Below are positions 25,493-35,144 of a DNA stretch of 64,000 nt, piece after piece (position 1 is the stretch's first letter; the number at the start of each line of letters is the position of its first letter). Location: positions 66,569,844 to 66,633,843 of the forward strand of contig NC_079212.1 of the NCBI RefSeq assembly GCF_029633865.1, read 5' to 3'. Made by a program: the position numbers and the translations under genes. The notes beneath the pieces were generated by a model. It ran no database searches and was not told the DNA's origin. It saw nothing but the letters and a program-made list of their open reading frames with translations. Source of the stretch: Lampris incognitus. Lineage: Eukaryota > Chordata > Actinopteri > Lampriformes > Lampridae.

Positions 25493-25560
25493 AGGGAATT
25501 CAGGGGCGAACCCGGGTCGCGCTAAACAGTCAGCTGAAGGGTCCGACCCGTTAGCCGAGG
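25493..25560 (-). repeat. Truncated tRNA-like (SINE-type) fragment
   Basis: On the minus strand the sequence reads GGGTCGGACCCT (25549-25538) and then GACCCGGGTTCGC (25518-25506), a pol III B-box-like GGTTCG segment, followed by CCCCTGAATTC. The same three blocks occur in the plus-strand copy at 25784-25880, but here the first two are about 19 nt closer, so the region between them has a deletion. Confidence 0.45.
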
Positions 25561-25783
25561 GTAGGCGAGTTTAGTCCCCCGTGGTCGTTACACTACCCCC
25601 CTTCCTTCGGGAAGCGCGGGCATATCAGCTCCCTCACGCCTCTGGGCACACGCGCTTCCGGTGGCCTCGCGGTCTCACCATCCCACTTGTGACGTCAGTG
25701 TAATGTTTCACTTGCAAACACGGAGACAACAGAAGAAGTGTGACGTGCATGAACGCGTAGACTCGCTAGCCGGTTGGGTGGTG
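25561..25783. other. Spacer between inverted tRNA-like fragments; probably part of a composite repeat
   Basis: GC-rich sequence (CTTCCTTCGGGAAGCGCGGG hairpin-like phrase near 25601) with no gene. The surrounding inverted copies suggest a composite or foldback repeat. Confidence 0.35.
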
Positions 25784-25900
25784 GGGTCGGACCCTGTAGT
25801 CAACTGGTTAATGTGGTCGCCCGCGTTGCGGGAGACCCGGGTTCGCGTCCCGGCTGCGGCGGCTCCCGGCTGCCCCCCCGAATTCGCTGCAATATTAAAG
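25784..25900 (+). repeat. tRNA-derived SINE-like element with A- and B-box motifs
   Basis: A-box-like TGTAGTCAACTGGTTAA (about 25795-25811) and B-box GGTTCGCGTCC (25840-25850) are spaced as in a tRNA gene, with GCCCGCGTTGCGGG (25820-25833) between them resembling an anticodon stem-loop. The tail CCCCCCGAATTC...AATATTAAAG has no poly(A). No good acceptor stem closes, so a functional tRNA is unlikely; a SINE head or tRNA-derived repeat fits better. Confidence 0.5.
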
Positions 25901-26032
25901 ACCATGTGTTGGATGCAACACGTTGCGTAAACAAAACCACACCTCTGAAACGCGCACCCGCGCTCAAATAACAACCTCGTGCACGTTCACGCGGACACAC
26001 ACTACGCTGTCAGCGCAAACCTGCACGAGGAA
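25901..26032. other. Last sequence before the assembly gap; nothing recognised
   Basis: Complex sequence (CAAATAACAACCTCGTGCACG...) that ends abruptly at the run of N. It shares nothing obvious with the satellite on the other side. Confidence 0.5.
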
Positions 26033-26232
26033 NNNNNNNNNNNNNNNNNNNNNNNNNNNNNNNNNNNNNNNNNNNNNNNNNNNNNNNNNNNNNNNNNNNN
26101 NNNNNNNNNNNNNNNNNNNNNNNNNNNNNNNNNNNNNNNNNNNNNNNNNNNNNNNNNNNNNNNNNNNNNNNNNNNNNNNNNNNNNNNNNNNNNNNNNNNN
26201 NNNNNNNNNNNNNNNNNNNNNNNNNNNNNNNN
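26033..26232. other. Assembly gap, 200 N
   Basis: Exactly 200 N. A round number like this is usually a spacer of arbitrary size between joined contigs, so the true distance and even the adjacency of the two sides are unknown. Confidence 0.98.
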
Positions 26233-29200
26233 TTAGGTATAGATGTCTACACAGGGTATATAGATGAACAGAGGAGTGTTTAGGTATAGATGTCTGTACA
26301 TGTTTCACAAATGAATAGAGGAGTGTTTAGGTATAGATGTCTGTATATGGTGTATAGATGAATAGAGGAGTGTTTAGGTATAGATGTCTATACAGAGTGT
26401 ATCGATGAATAGTGGAGTGTTTAGGTATAGATGTCTATACAGAGCGTATAGATGAATAGAGGTGTGTTTAGGCATAGATGTCTATACAGAATGTATAGAT
26501 GAATAGAGGAGTGTTTAGGTATAGATGTCTGTACATGGTGTACAGATGAATAGAGGAGTGTTTAGGTATAGATGTCTATAGATGGTGTATAGATGAATAG
26601 AGTAGTGTTTAGGTATATATGTCTATACATAGTGTATAGATGAATAGAGGAGTGTTTAGGTATAGATGTCTATACAGAGTGTATAGATGAATAGAGGAAT
26701 GTTTAGGTATAGATGTCTATACAGAGTGTATAGATGAATAGAGGAGTGTTTAGGTATAGATGTCTATACAGAGTGTATAGATGAATAGAGGAGTGTTTAG
26801 GTATAGATGTCTATACAGAGTGTATAGATGAATAGAGGAGTGTTTAGATATAGATGTCTGTACATGGTGTACAGATGAATAGAGGAGTGTTTAGGTATAG
26901 ATGTCTATATATGGTGTATAGATGAATATAGTTGTGTTTAGGTATAGACGTCTATACAGAGTGTATAGATGAATAGAGGAGTGTTTAGGTATAGATGTCT
27001 ACACAGGGTGTATAGATGAACAGAGGAGTGTTTAGGTATAGATGTCTGTACATGTTTCACAAATGAATAGAGGAGTGTTTAGGTATAGATGTCTGTATAT
27101 GGTGTATAGATGAATAGAGGAGTGTTTAGGTATAGATGTCTATACAGAGTGTATCGATGAATAGTGGAGTGTTTAGGTATAGATGTCTATACAGAGCGTA
27201 TAGATGAATAGAGGTGTGTTTAGGCATAGATGTCTATACAGAGTGTATAGATGAATAGAGGAGTGTTTAGGTATAGATGTCTGTACATGGTGTACAGATG
27301 AATAGAGGAGTGTTTAGGTATAGATGTCTATATATGGTGTATAGATGAATAGAGTAGTGTTTAGGTATATATGTCTATACATAGTGTATAGATGAATAGA
27401 GGAGTGTTTAGGTATAGATGTCTATACATAGTGTATAGGTTAATAGAGGAGTGTTTAGTTATAGATGTCTATACATAGTGTATAGATGATTAGAGGAGTG
27501 TTTAGGTATAGATGTCTATACAGAATGTATAGATGAATAGAGGAGTGTTTAGGTTTAGATGTCTATACAGGGTGTATAGATGAATAGCGGAGTGTTTAGG
27601 TATAGATGTTTATACAGGGTGTATAGATGAATGGAGGAGTGTTTAGGTATAGCTGTCTATACAAAGTGTATAGATGAATAGAGGAGTGTCTAGGTATAGA
27701 TGTCTGTACATGGTGTACAGATGAATAGAGGAGTGTTTAGGTATAGATGTCTATATATGGTGTATAGATGAATAGAGGAGTGTTTAGGTATAGATGTCTA
27801 TACATAGTGTATAGATGAATAGAGGAGTGTTTAGGTATAGATGTCTATACAGAATGTATAGATGAATAGAGGAGTGTTTAGGTATAGATGTCTATACATA
27901 GTTTATAGGTGAATAGAGGAGTGTTTAGGTATAGATATCTATACAGAGTGTATAGATGAATAGAGGAGTGTTTAGGTATAGATGTCTATACAGAGTGTAT
28001 AGATGAATAGAGGAGTGTTTAGATATAGATGTCTGTACATGGTGTACAGATGAATAGAGGAGTGTTTAGGTATAGTTGTCTATATATGGTGTATAGATGA
28101 ATAGAGGTGTGTTTAGGTATAGATGTCTATACATAGTGTATAGATGAGTAGAGGAGTGTTTAGGTATAGATGGCTATACAGAGTGTATAGATGAATAGAG
28201 GAATGTTTAGGTATAGATGTCTATACAGAGTGTATAGATGAATAGAGGAGTGTTTAGGTATAGATGTCTATACAGAGTGTATAGATGAATAGAGGAGTGT
28301 TTAGGTATAGATGTCTATACAGAGTGTATAGATGAATAGAGGAGTGTTTAGATATAGATGTCTGTACATGGTGTACAGATGAATAGAGGAGTGTTTAGGT
28401 ATAGATGTCTATATATGGTGTATAGATGAATATAGTTGTGTTTAGGTATAGACGTCTATACAGAGTGTATAGATGAATAGAGGAGTGTTTAGGTATAGAT
28501 GTCTACACAGGGTATATAGATGAACAGAGGAGTGTTTAGGTATAGATGTCTGTACATGTTTCACAAATGAATAGAGGAGTGTTTAGGTATAGATGTCTGT
28601 ATATGGTGTATAGATGAATAGAGGAGTGTTTAGGTATAGATGTCTATACAGAGTGTATCGATGAATAGTGGAGTGTTTAGGTATAGATGTCTATACAGAG
28701 CGTATAGATGAATAGAGGTGTGTTTAGGCATAGATGTCTATACAGAATGTATAGATGAATAGAGGAGTGTTTAGGTATAGATGTCTGTACATGGTGTACA
28801 GATGAATAGAGGAGTGTTTAGGTATAGATGTCTATAGATGGTGTATAGATGAATAGAGTAGTGTTTAGGTATATATGTCTATACATAGTGTATAGATGAA
28901 TAGAGGAGTGTTTAGGTATAGATGTCTATACATAGTGTATAGGTGAATAGAGGAGTGTTTAGTTATAGATGTCTATACATAGTGTATAGATGATTAGAGG
29001 AGTGTTTAGGTATAGATGTCTATACAGAATGTATAGATGAATAGAGGAGTGTTTAGGTTTAGATGTCTATACAGGGTGTATAGATGAATAGAGGAGTGTT
29101 TAGGTATAGATGTTTATACAGGGTGTATAGATGAATGGAGGAGTGTTTAGGTATAGCTGTCTATACAAAGTGTATAGATGAATAGAGGAGTGTCTAGGTA

Positions 29201-30197
29201 TAGATGTCTATACAGCGTGTATAGATGAATAGAGGAGTTTTTAGGTATAGATGTCTGTATATGGTGTACAGATGAATAGAGGATTGTTTAGGTATACATT
29301 TCTATACAGAGTGTATAGATGAATAGAGGAGTGTTTAGATATAGATGTCTGTACATGGTGTACAGATGAATAGAGGAGTGTTTAGGTATAGTTGTCTATA
29401 TATGGTGTATAGATGAATAGAGGTGTGTTTAGGTATAGATGTCTATACATAGTGTATAGATGAATAGAGGAGTGTTTAGGTATAGATGTCTATACAGAGT
29501 GTATAGATGAATAGAGGAGTGTTTAGGTATATATGTCTATACAGAGTGTATAGATGAATAGAGGAGTGTTTAGGTATAGATGTCTATACAGAGTGTATAG
29601 ATGAATAGAGGAGTGTTTAGGTATAGATGTCTATACAGAGTGTATAGATGAATAGAGGAGTGTTAGATATAGATGTCTGTACATGGTGTACAGATGAATA
29701 GAGGAGTGTTTAGGTATAGATGTCTATATATGGGGTATAGATGAATATAGTTGTGTTTAGGTATAGACGTCTATACAGAGTGTATAGATGAATAGAGGAG
29801 TGTTTAGGTATAGATGTCTATATATGGGGTATAGATGAATATAGTTATGTTTAGGTATAGACGTCTACACAGGGTTTATAGATGAATAGAGGAGTGTTTA
29901 GGTATAGATGTCTGTACATGTTTCACAAATGAATAGAGGAGTGTTTAGGTATAGATGTCTGTATATGGTGTATAGATGAATAGAGGAGTGTTTAGGTATA
30001 GATGTCTATACAGAGTGTATCGATGAATAGTGGAGTGTTTAGGTATAGATTTCTATACAGAGCGTATAGATGAATAGAGGTGTGTTTAGGCATAGATGTC
30101 TATACAGAGTGTATAGATGAATAGAGGAGTGTTTAGGTATAGATATCTATACGTAGTGTATAGGTGAATAGAGGAGTGTTTAGGTATAGATGTCTAT
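26233..30197. repeat. 3.97-kb block duplicated at 38612-42576
   Basis: Diagnostic variants recur at an offset of 12,379 bp: GTCTACACAGGGTATATAG at 26245 and 38624, GAATAGCGGAG near 27582 and 39961, and ATAGTTATGT at 29841 and 42220. The match runs from the gap edge to about 30197, where one copy reads CATGGTG and the other CTGGGTG. Confidence 0.85.
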
Positions 30198-32441
30198 ACA
30201 TGGTGTATAGATGAATAGAGGAGTGCTTAGGTATAGATGTCTATACAGCGTGTATAGATGAATAGAGGAGTGTCTAGGTATAGATGTCTATATATGGTGT
30301 ATAGATGAAGAGAGGTGTGTTTAGGTATAGACGTCTATATAGAGTTTATAGATGAATAGAGGAGTGTTTAGGTATAGATGTCTATACAGAGTGTATAGAT
30401 GAATAGAGGAGTGTCTAGGTATAGATGTCTATACAGAGTGTATAGATGAATAGAGGAGTGTTTAGATATAGATGTCTGTAGAGAGTGATTAGATGAATAG
30501 AGGTGTGTTTAGGTATAGATATCTACACGTAGTGTATAGCTGAATAGAGGAGTGTTTAGGTATAGATGTCTGTACATGTTTCACAAATGAATAGAGGAGT
30601 GTTTAGGTATAGATGTCTGTATATGGTGTATAGATGAATAGAGGAGTGTTTAGGTATAGATGTCTATACAGAGTGTATCGATGAATAGTGGAGTGTTTAG
30701 GTATAGATTTCTATACAGAGCGTATAGATGAATAGAGGTGTGTTTAGGTATAGATATCTACACGTAGTGTATAGCTGAATAGAGGAGTGTTTAGGTATAG
30801 ATGTCTATACATGGTGTATAGATGAATAGAGGAGTGCTTAGGTATAGATGTCTATACAGCGTGTATAGATGAATAGAGGAGTGTCTAGGTATAGATGTCT
30901 ATACAGTGTGTATAGATGAATAGAGGAGTGTTTAGGTATAGATGTCTATACCGAGTGTATAGATGAATAGAGGAGTGTTTAGGTATAGATGTCTATACAA
31001 AGTGTATAGATGAATACAGGAGCGTTTAGGTATAGATGTCTATACAGAGTGTATAGATGAATAGAGGAGTGTTTAGATATAGATGTCTGTACATGGTGTA
31101 CAGATGAATAGAGGAGTGTTTAGGTATAGATGTCTATATATGGTGTATAGATGAATATAGTTGTGTTTAGGTATAGACGTCTATACAGAGTGTATAGATG
31201 AATAGAGGAGTGTTTAGGTATAGATGTCTACACAGGGTGTATAGATGAACAGAGGAGTGTTTAGGTATAGATGTCTGTACATGTTTCACAAATGAATAGA
31301 GGAGTGTTTAGGTATAGATGTCTGTATATGGTGTATAGATGAATAGAGGAGTGTTTAGGTATAGATGTCTATACAGAGTGTATCGATGAATAGTGGAGTG
31401 TTTAGGTATAGATGTCTATACAGAGCGTATAGATGAATAGAGGTGTGTTTAGGCATAGATGTCTATACAGAGTGTATAGATGAATAGAGGAGTGTTTAGG
31501 TATAGATGTCTGTACATGGTGTACAGATGAATAGAGGAGTGTTTAGGTATAGATGTCTATATATGGTGTATAGATGAATAGAGTAGTGTTTAGGTATATA
31601 TGTCTATACATAGTGTATAGATGAATAGAGGAGTGTTTAGGTATAGATGTCTATATATGGTGTATAGATGAATAGAGGTGTGTTTAGGCATAGATGTCTA
31701 TACATAGTGTATAGATGAATAGAGGAGTGTTTAGGTATAGATGTCTATACAGTGTATAGATGAATAGAGGAGTGTTTAGGTATAGATGTCTATACAGAGT
31801 GTATAGATGAATAGAGGAGTGTTTAGGTATAGATGTCTATACAGAGTGTATAGATGAATAGAGGAGTGTTTAGGTATAGATGTCTATACAGAGTGTATAG
31901 ATGAATAGAGGAGTGTTAGATATAGATATCTGTACATGGTGTACAGATGAATAGAGGAGTGTTTAGGTATAGATGTCTATATATGGGGTATAGATGAATA
32001 TAGTTGTGTTTAGGTATAGACGTCTATACAGAGCGTATAGATGAATAGAGGAGTGTTTAGGTATAGATGTCTACACAGGGTGTATAGATGAATAGAGGAG
32101 TGTTTAGGTATAGATGTCTGTACATGTTTCACAAATGAACAGAGGAGTGTTTAGGTATAGATGTCTGTATATGGTGTATAGATGAATAGAGGAGTGTTTA
32201 GGTATAGATGTCTATACAGAGTGTATCGATGAATAGTGGAGTGTTTAGGTATAGATGTCTATCCAGAGCGTATAGATGAATAGAGGTGTGTTTAGGCATA
32301 GATGTCTATACAGAGTGTATAGATGAATAGAGGAGTGTTTAGGTATAGATGTCTGTACATGGTGTACAGATGAATAGAGAAGTGTTTAGGTATAGATGTC
32401 TATATATGGTGTATAGATGAATAGAGTAGTGTTTAGGTATA

Positions 32442-32443
32442 TA
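32442..32443. other. TA target-site duplication, left
   Basis: TA immediately before the CACTACCG terminus; matched by TA at 34062-34063. Homologous unoccupied units read GGTATATATGTCTATAC with a single TA at this point. Confidence 0.95.
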
Positions 32444-32470
32444 CACTACCGTTCAAAAGTTTGGGATCAC
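32444..32470. repeat. Transposon terminal inverted repeat, left
   Basis: 27 bp, perfectly complementary to 34035-34061. Inner sequence diverges immediately afterwards (CCAAACA versus ATTGAAA). Confidence 0.95.
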
Positions 32471-32605
32471 CCAAACAATTTTGTGTTTTCCATGAAAAGT
32501 CACACTTATTCGCCACCATATGTTGTGAAATGAATAGAAAATAGAGTCAAGACATTGACAAGGTTAGAAATAATGATTTGTATTTGAAATAAGATTTTTT
32601 TTACA

Positions 32606-33649
32606 TCAAACTTTGCTTTCGTCAAAGAATCCTCCATTTGCAGCAATTACAGCATTGCAGACCTTTGGCATTCTAGCTGTTAATTTGTTGAGGTAATCTG
32701 GAGAAATTGCACCCCACGCTTCCAGAAGCAGCTCCCACAAGTTGGATTGGTTGGATGGGCACTTCTTGCGTACCATGCGGTCAAGCTGCTCCCACAACAG
32801 CTCAATGGGGTTCAGATCTGGTGACTGCGCTGGCCACTCCATTACCGATAGAATACCAGCTGCCTGCTTCTGCTCTAAATAGTTCTTGCACAATTTGGAG
32901 GTGTGTTTAGGGTCATTGTCCTGTTGTAGGATGAAATTGGCTCCAATCAAGCGCTGTCCACTGGGTATGGCATGGCGTTGCAAAATGGAGTGATAGCCTT
33001 CCTTATTCAGAATCCCTTTTACCCTGTACAAATCTCCCACCTTACCAGCACCAAAGCAACCCCAGACCATCACATTACCTCCACCATGCTTAACAGATGG
33101 CGTCAGGCATTCTTCCAGCATCTTTTCATTTGTTCTGCGTCTCACAAACGTTCTTCTTTGTGATCCAAACACCTCAAACTTGGATTCATCCGTCCACAAC
33201 ACTTTTTTCCAGTCTTCCTCTGTCCAATGTCTGTGTTCTTTTGCCCATCTTAATCTTTTTCTTTTATTGGTCAGTCTCAGATATGGCTTTTTCTTTGCCA
33301 CTCTGCCCTGAAGCCCAGAATCCCGCAGCCGCCTCTTCACTGTAAATGTTGACACTGGTGTTTTGCGGGTACTATTTAATGAAGATGCCAGTTGGGGACC
33401 TGTGAGGCGTCTGTTTCTCAAACTAGAGACTCTAATGTACTTATCTTCTTGCTCAGTTGTGCAACGCGGCCTCCCACTTCTTTTTCTACTCTGGTTAGAG
33501 CCTGTTTGTGCTGTCCTCTGAAGGGAGTAGTACACACCGGTGTAGGAAATCTTCAATTTCTTAGCAATTTCTCGCATGGAATAGCCTTCATTTCTAAGAA
33601 CAAGAATAGACTGTTGAGTTTCAGATGAAAGTTCTCTTTTTCTGGCCAT
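32606..33649 (-). CDS. Tc1/mariner-family transposase, 347 aa, intact
   Basis: Cut-and-paste DNA transposase that binds the element's terminal repeats and inserts it at TA. Order of parts: an N-terminal helix-turn-helix (about residues 7-45, REIAKKLKISYTGVYYSL), a GRPR AT-hook-like motif (59-62), a second helix-turn-helix (about 66-125), then an RNase-H-like DDE domain. Catalytic residues are D154 (LWTDES), D244 (LQQDNDPKHTS) and E283 (SPDLNPIE). Between D244 and E283 lie 38 residues, four more than in DD34E Tc1/Sleeping Beauty types; the extra residues fall in the LEQKQAAGILSV stretch. A glycine-rich HGGGNVMVWGCF motif (188-199) is present. The start MARKREL and the length match full-size Tc1-like transposases. 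No stop or frameshift is visible, so the copy could be active or recently active. Its promoter is not identifiable. Confidence 0.96.
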   Translation of the reverse strand: MARKRELSSETQQSILVLRNEGYSMREIAKKLKISYTGVYYSLQRTAQTGSNQSRKRSGRPRCTTEQEDKYIRVSSLRNRRLTGPQLASSLNSTRKTPVSTFTVKRRLRDSGLQGRVAKKKPYLRLTNKRKRLRWAKEHRHWTEEDWKKVLWTDESKFEVFGSQRRTFVRRRTNEKMLEECLTPSVKHGGGNVMVWGCFGAGKVGDLYRVKGILNKEGYHSILQRHAIPSGQRLIGANFILQQDNDPKHTSKLCKNYLEQKQAAGILSVMEWPAQSPDLNPIELLWEQLDRMVRKKCPSNQSNLWELLLEAWGAISPDYLNKLTARMPKVCNAVIAANGGFFDESKV

Positions 33650-34034
33650 TTTGAGCGTTTAATTGACCCCACAAATGTGATGCTCCAGAAACTCAATCTG
33701 CTCAAAGGAAGGTCAGTTTTGTAGCTTCTGTACTGAGCTAAACTGTTTTCAGATGTGTGAACATGATTGCACAAGGGTTTTCTAATCATCAATTAGCCTT
33801 CTGAGCCAATGAGCAAACACATTGTACCATTAGAACACTGGAGTGATAGTTGCTTGAAATGGGCCTCTATACACCTATGTAGATATTGCACCAAAAACCA
33901 GACATTTGCAGCTAGAATAGTCATTTACCACATTAGCAATGTATAGAGTGTATTTCTTTAAAGTTAAGACTAGTTTAAAGTTATCTTCATTGAAAAGTAC
34001 AGTGCTTTTCCTTCAAAAATATGGACATTTCAAT

Positions 34035-34061
34035 GTGATCCCAAACTTTTGAACGGTAGTG
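34035..34061. repeat. Transposon terminal inverted repeat, right
   Basis: 27 bp, ending GAACGGTAGTG, the exact complement of the left terminus. Confidence 0.95.
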
Positions 34062-34063
34062 TA
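34062..34063. other. TA target-site duplication, right
   Basis: TA directly after the right terminus, followed by satellite TGTCTATACATAGTG. Confidence 0.95.
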
Positions 34064-35144
34064 TGTCTATACATAGTGTACAGATGAATAGAGGAGTGTT
34101 TAGGTATAGATGTCTATACATAGTGTATAGGTGAATAGAGGAGTGTTTAGTTATAGATGTCTATACATAGTGTACAGATGATTAGAGGAGTGTTTAGGTA
34201 TAGATGTCTATACAGAATGTATAGATGAATAGAGGAGTGTTTAGGTTTAGATGTCTATACAGGGTGTATAGATGAATAGAGGAGTGTTTAGGTATAGATG
34301 TTTATACAGGGTGTATAGATGAATGGAGGAGTGTTTAGGTAAAGCTGTCTATACAAAGTGTATAGATGAATAGAGGAGTGTCTAGGTATAGATGTCTGTA
34401 CATGGTGTACAGATGAATAGAGGAGTGTTTAGGTATAGATGTCTATATATGGTGTATAGATGAATAGAGGAGTGTTTAGGTATAGATGTCTATACATAGT
34501 GTATAGATGAATAGAGGAGTGTTTAGGTATAGATGTCTATACAGAATGTATAGATGAATAGAGGAGTGTTTAGGTATAGATGTCTATACATAGTTTATAG
34601 GTGAATAGAGGAGTGTTTAGGTATAGATATCTATACAGAGTGTATAGATGAATAGAGGAGTGTTTAGGTATAGATGTCTATACAGAGTGTATAGATGAAT
34701 AGAGGAGTGTTTAGGTATAGATGTTTATACAGAGTGTATAGATGAATGGAGGAGTGTTTAGGTATAGCTGTCTATACAAAGTGTATAGATGAATAGAGGC
34801 GTGTCTAGGTATAGATGTCTGTACATGGTCTACAGATGAATAGAGGAGTGTTTAGGTATAGATGTCTATATATGGTGTATAGATGAAGAGAGGTGTGTTT
34901 AGGTATAGACGTCTATATAGAGTTTATAGATGAATAGAGGAATGTTTAGGTATAGATGTCTATACAGAGTGTATAGATGAATAGAGGAGTGTTTAGATAT
35001 AGATGTCTATAGAGAGTGATTAGATGAATAGAGGAGTGTTTAAGTATAAATGTCTATATATAGTGTATAGATGAATAGAATAGTGTTTAGGTATAGATGT
35101 CTATAAAGAGTGTATAGATGAATAGAGGAGTGTTTAGGTATAGA

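Larger units (their letters stand above)
26233..32443. repeat. 47-bp satellite array, part 1 (about 132 copies)
   Basis: Head-to-tail 47-bp units with cores TTTAGGTATAGATGTCTATA and GATGAATAGAGGAGTG. The + strand of the consensus has 14 G and only 2 C. Each unit looks like a degenerate dimer: GTATAGATG-(8 nt)-GAGTG, then GTATAGATG-(7 nt)-GAGTG. Recurrent variant units (TCTGTACATGGTGTACAGA, TCTATATATGG, TGTACATGTTTCACAAATG, GACGTCTATAC) occur in repeated orders. Stops occur in all frames, so it is non-coding. It starts at the N gap, so its left end is unknown, and it is broken at 32443 by a transposon. Confidence 0.97.
32444..34061 (-). mobile_element. Complete Tc1/mariner transposon, 1,618 bp (DD38E spacing)
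   Basis: Bounded by perfect 27-bp terminal inverted repeats (32444-32470 and 34035-34061, outer end CACTACCGTTCAAAAG) and a TA target duplication. It carries one intact transposase gene on the minus strand, with about 160 bp and 410 bp of flanking non-coding sequence. It sits inside a 47-bp satellite unit whose unoccupied paralogues are present in the same array. Size, short terminal repeats and the D-D-E spacing fit the Intruder (DD38E) group of Tc1-like elements reported in ray-finned fishes; that assignment is inference from memory and a residue count. Confidence 0.96.

Noticed and set aside
25784..25860. Functional tRNA gene
   Set aside because: A- and B-box-like motifs exist, but I could not close an acceptor stem, and a truncated inverted partner nearby indicates a repeat.
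25923..26308. Frames spanning the run of N
   Set aside because: They are read through undefined bases and carry no information.
32707..33628. Plus-strand frames across the transposon
   Set aside because: They are antisense shadows of the intact minus-strand transposase.
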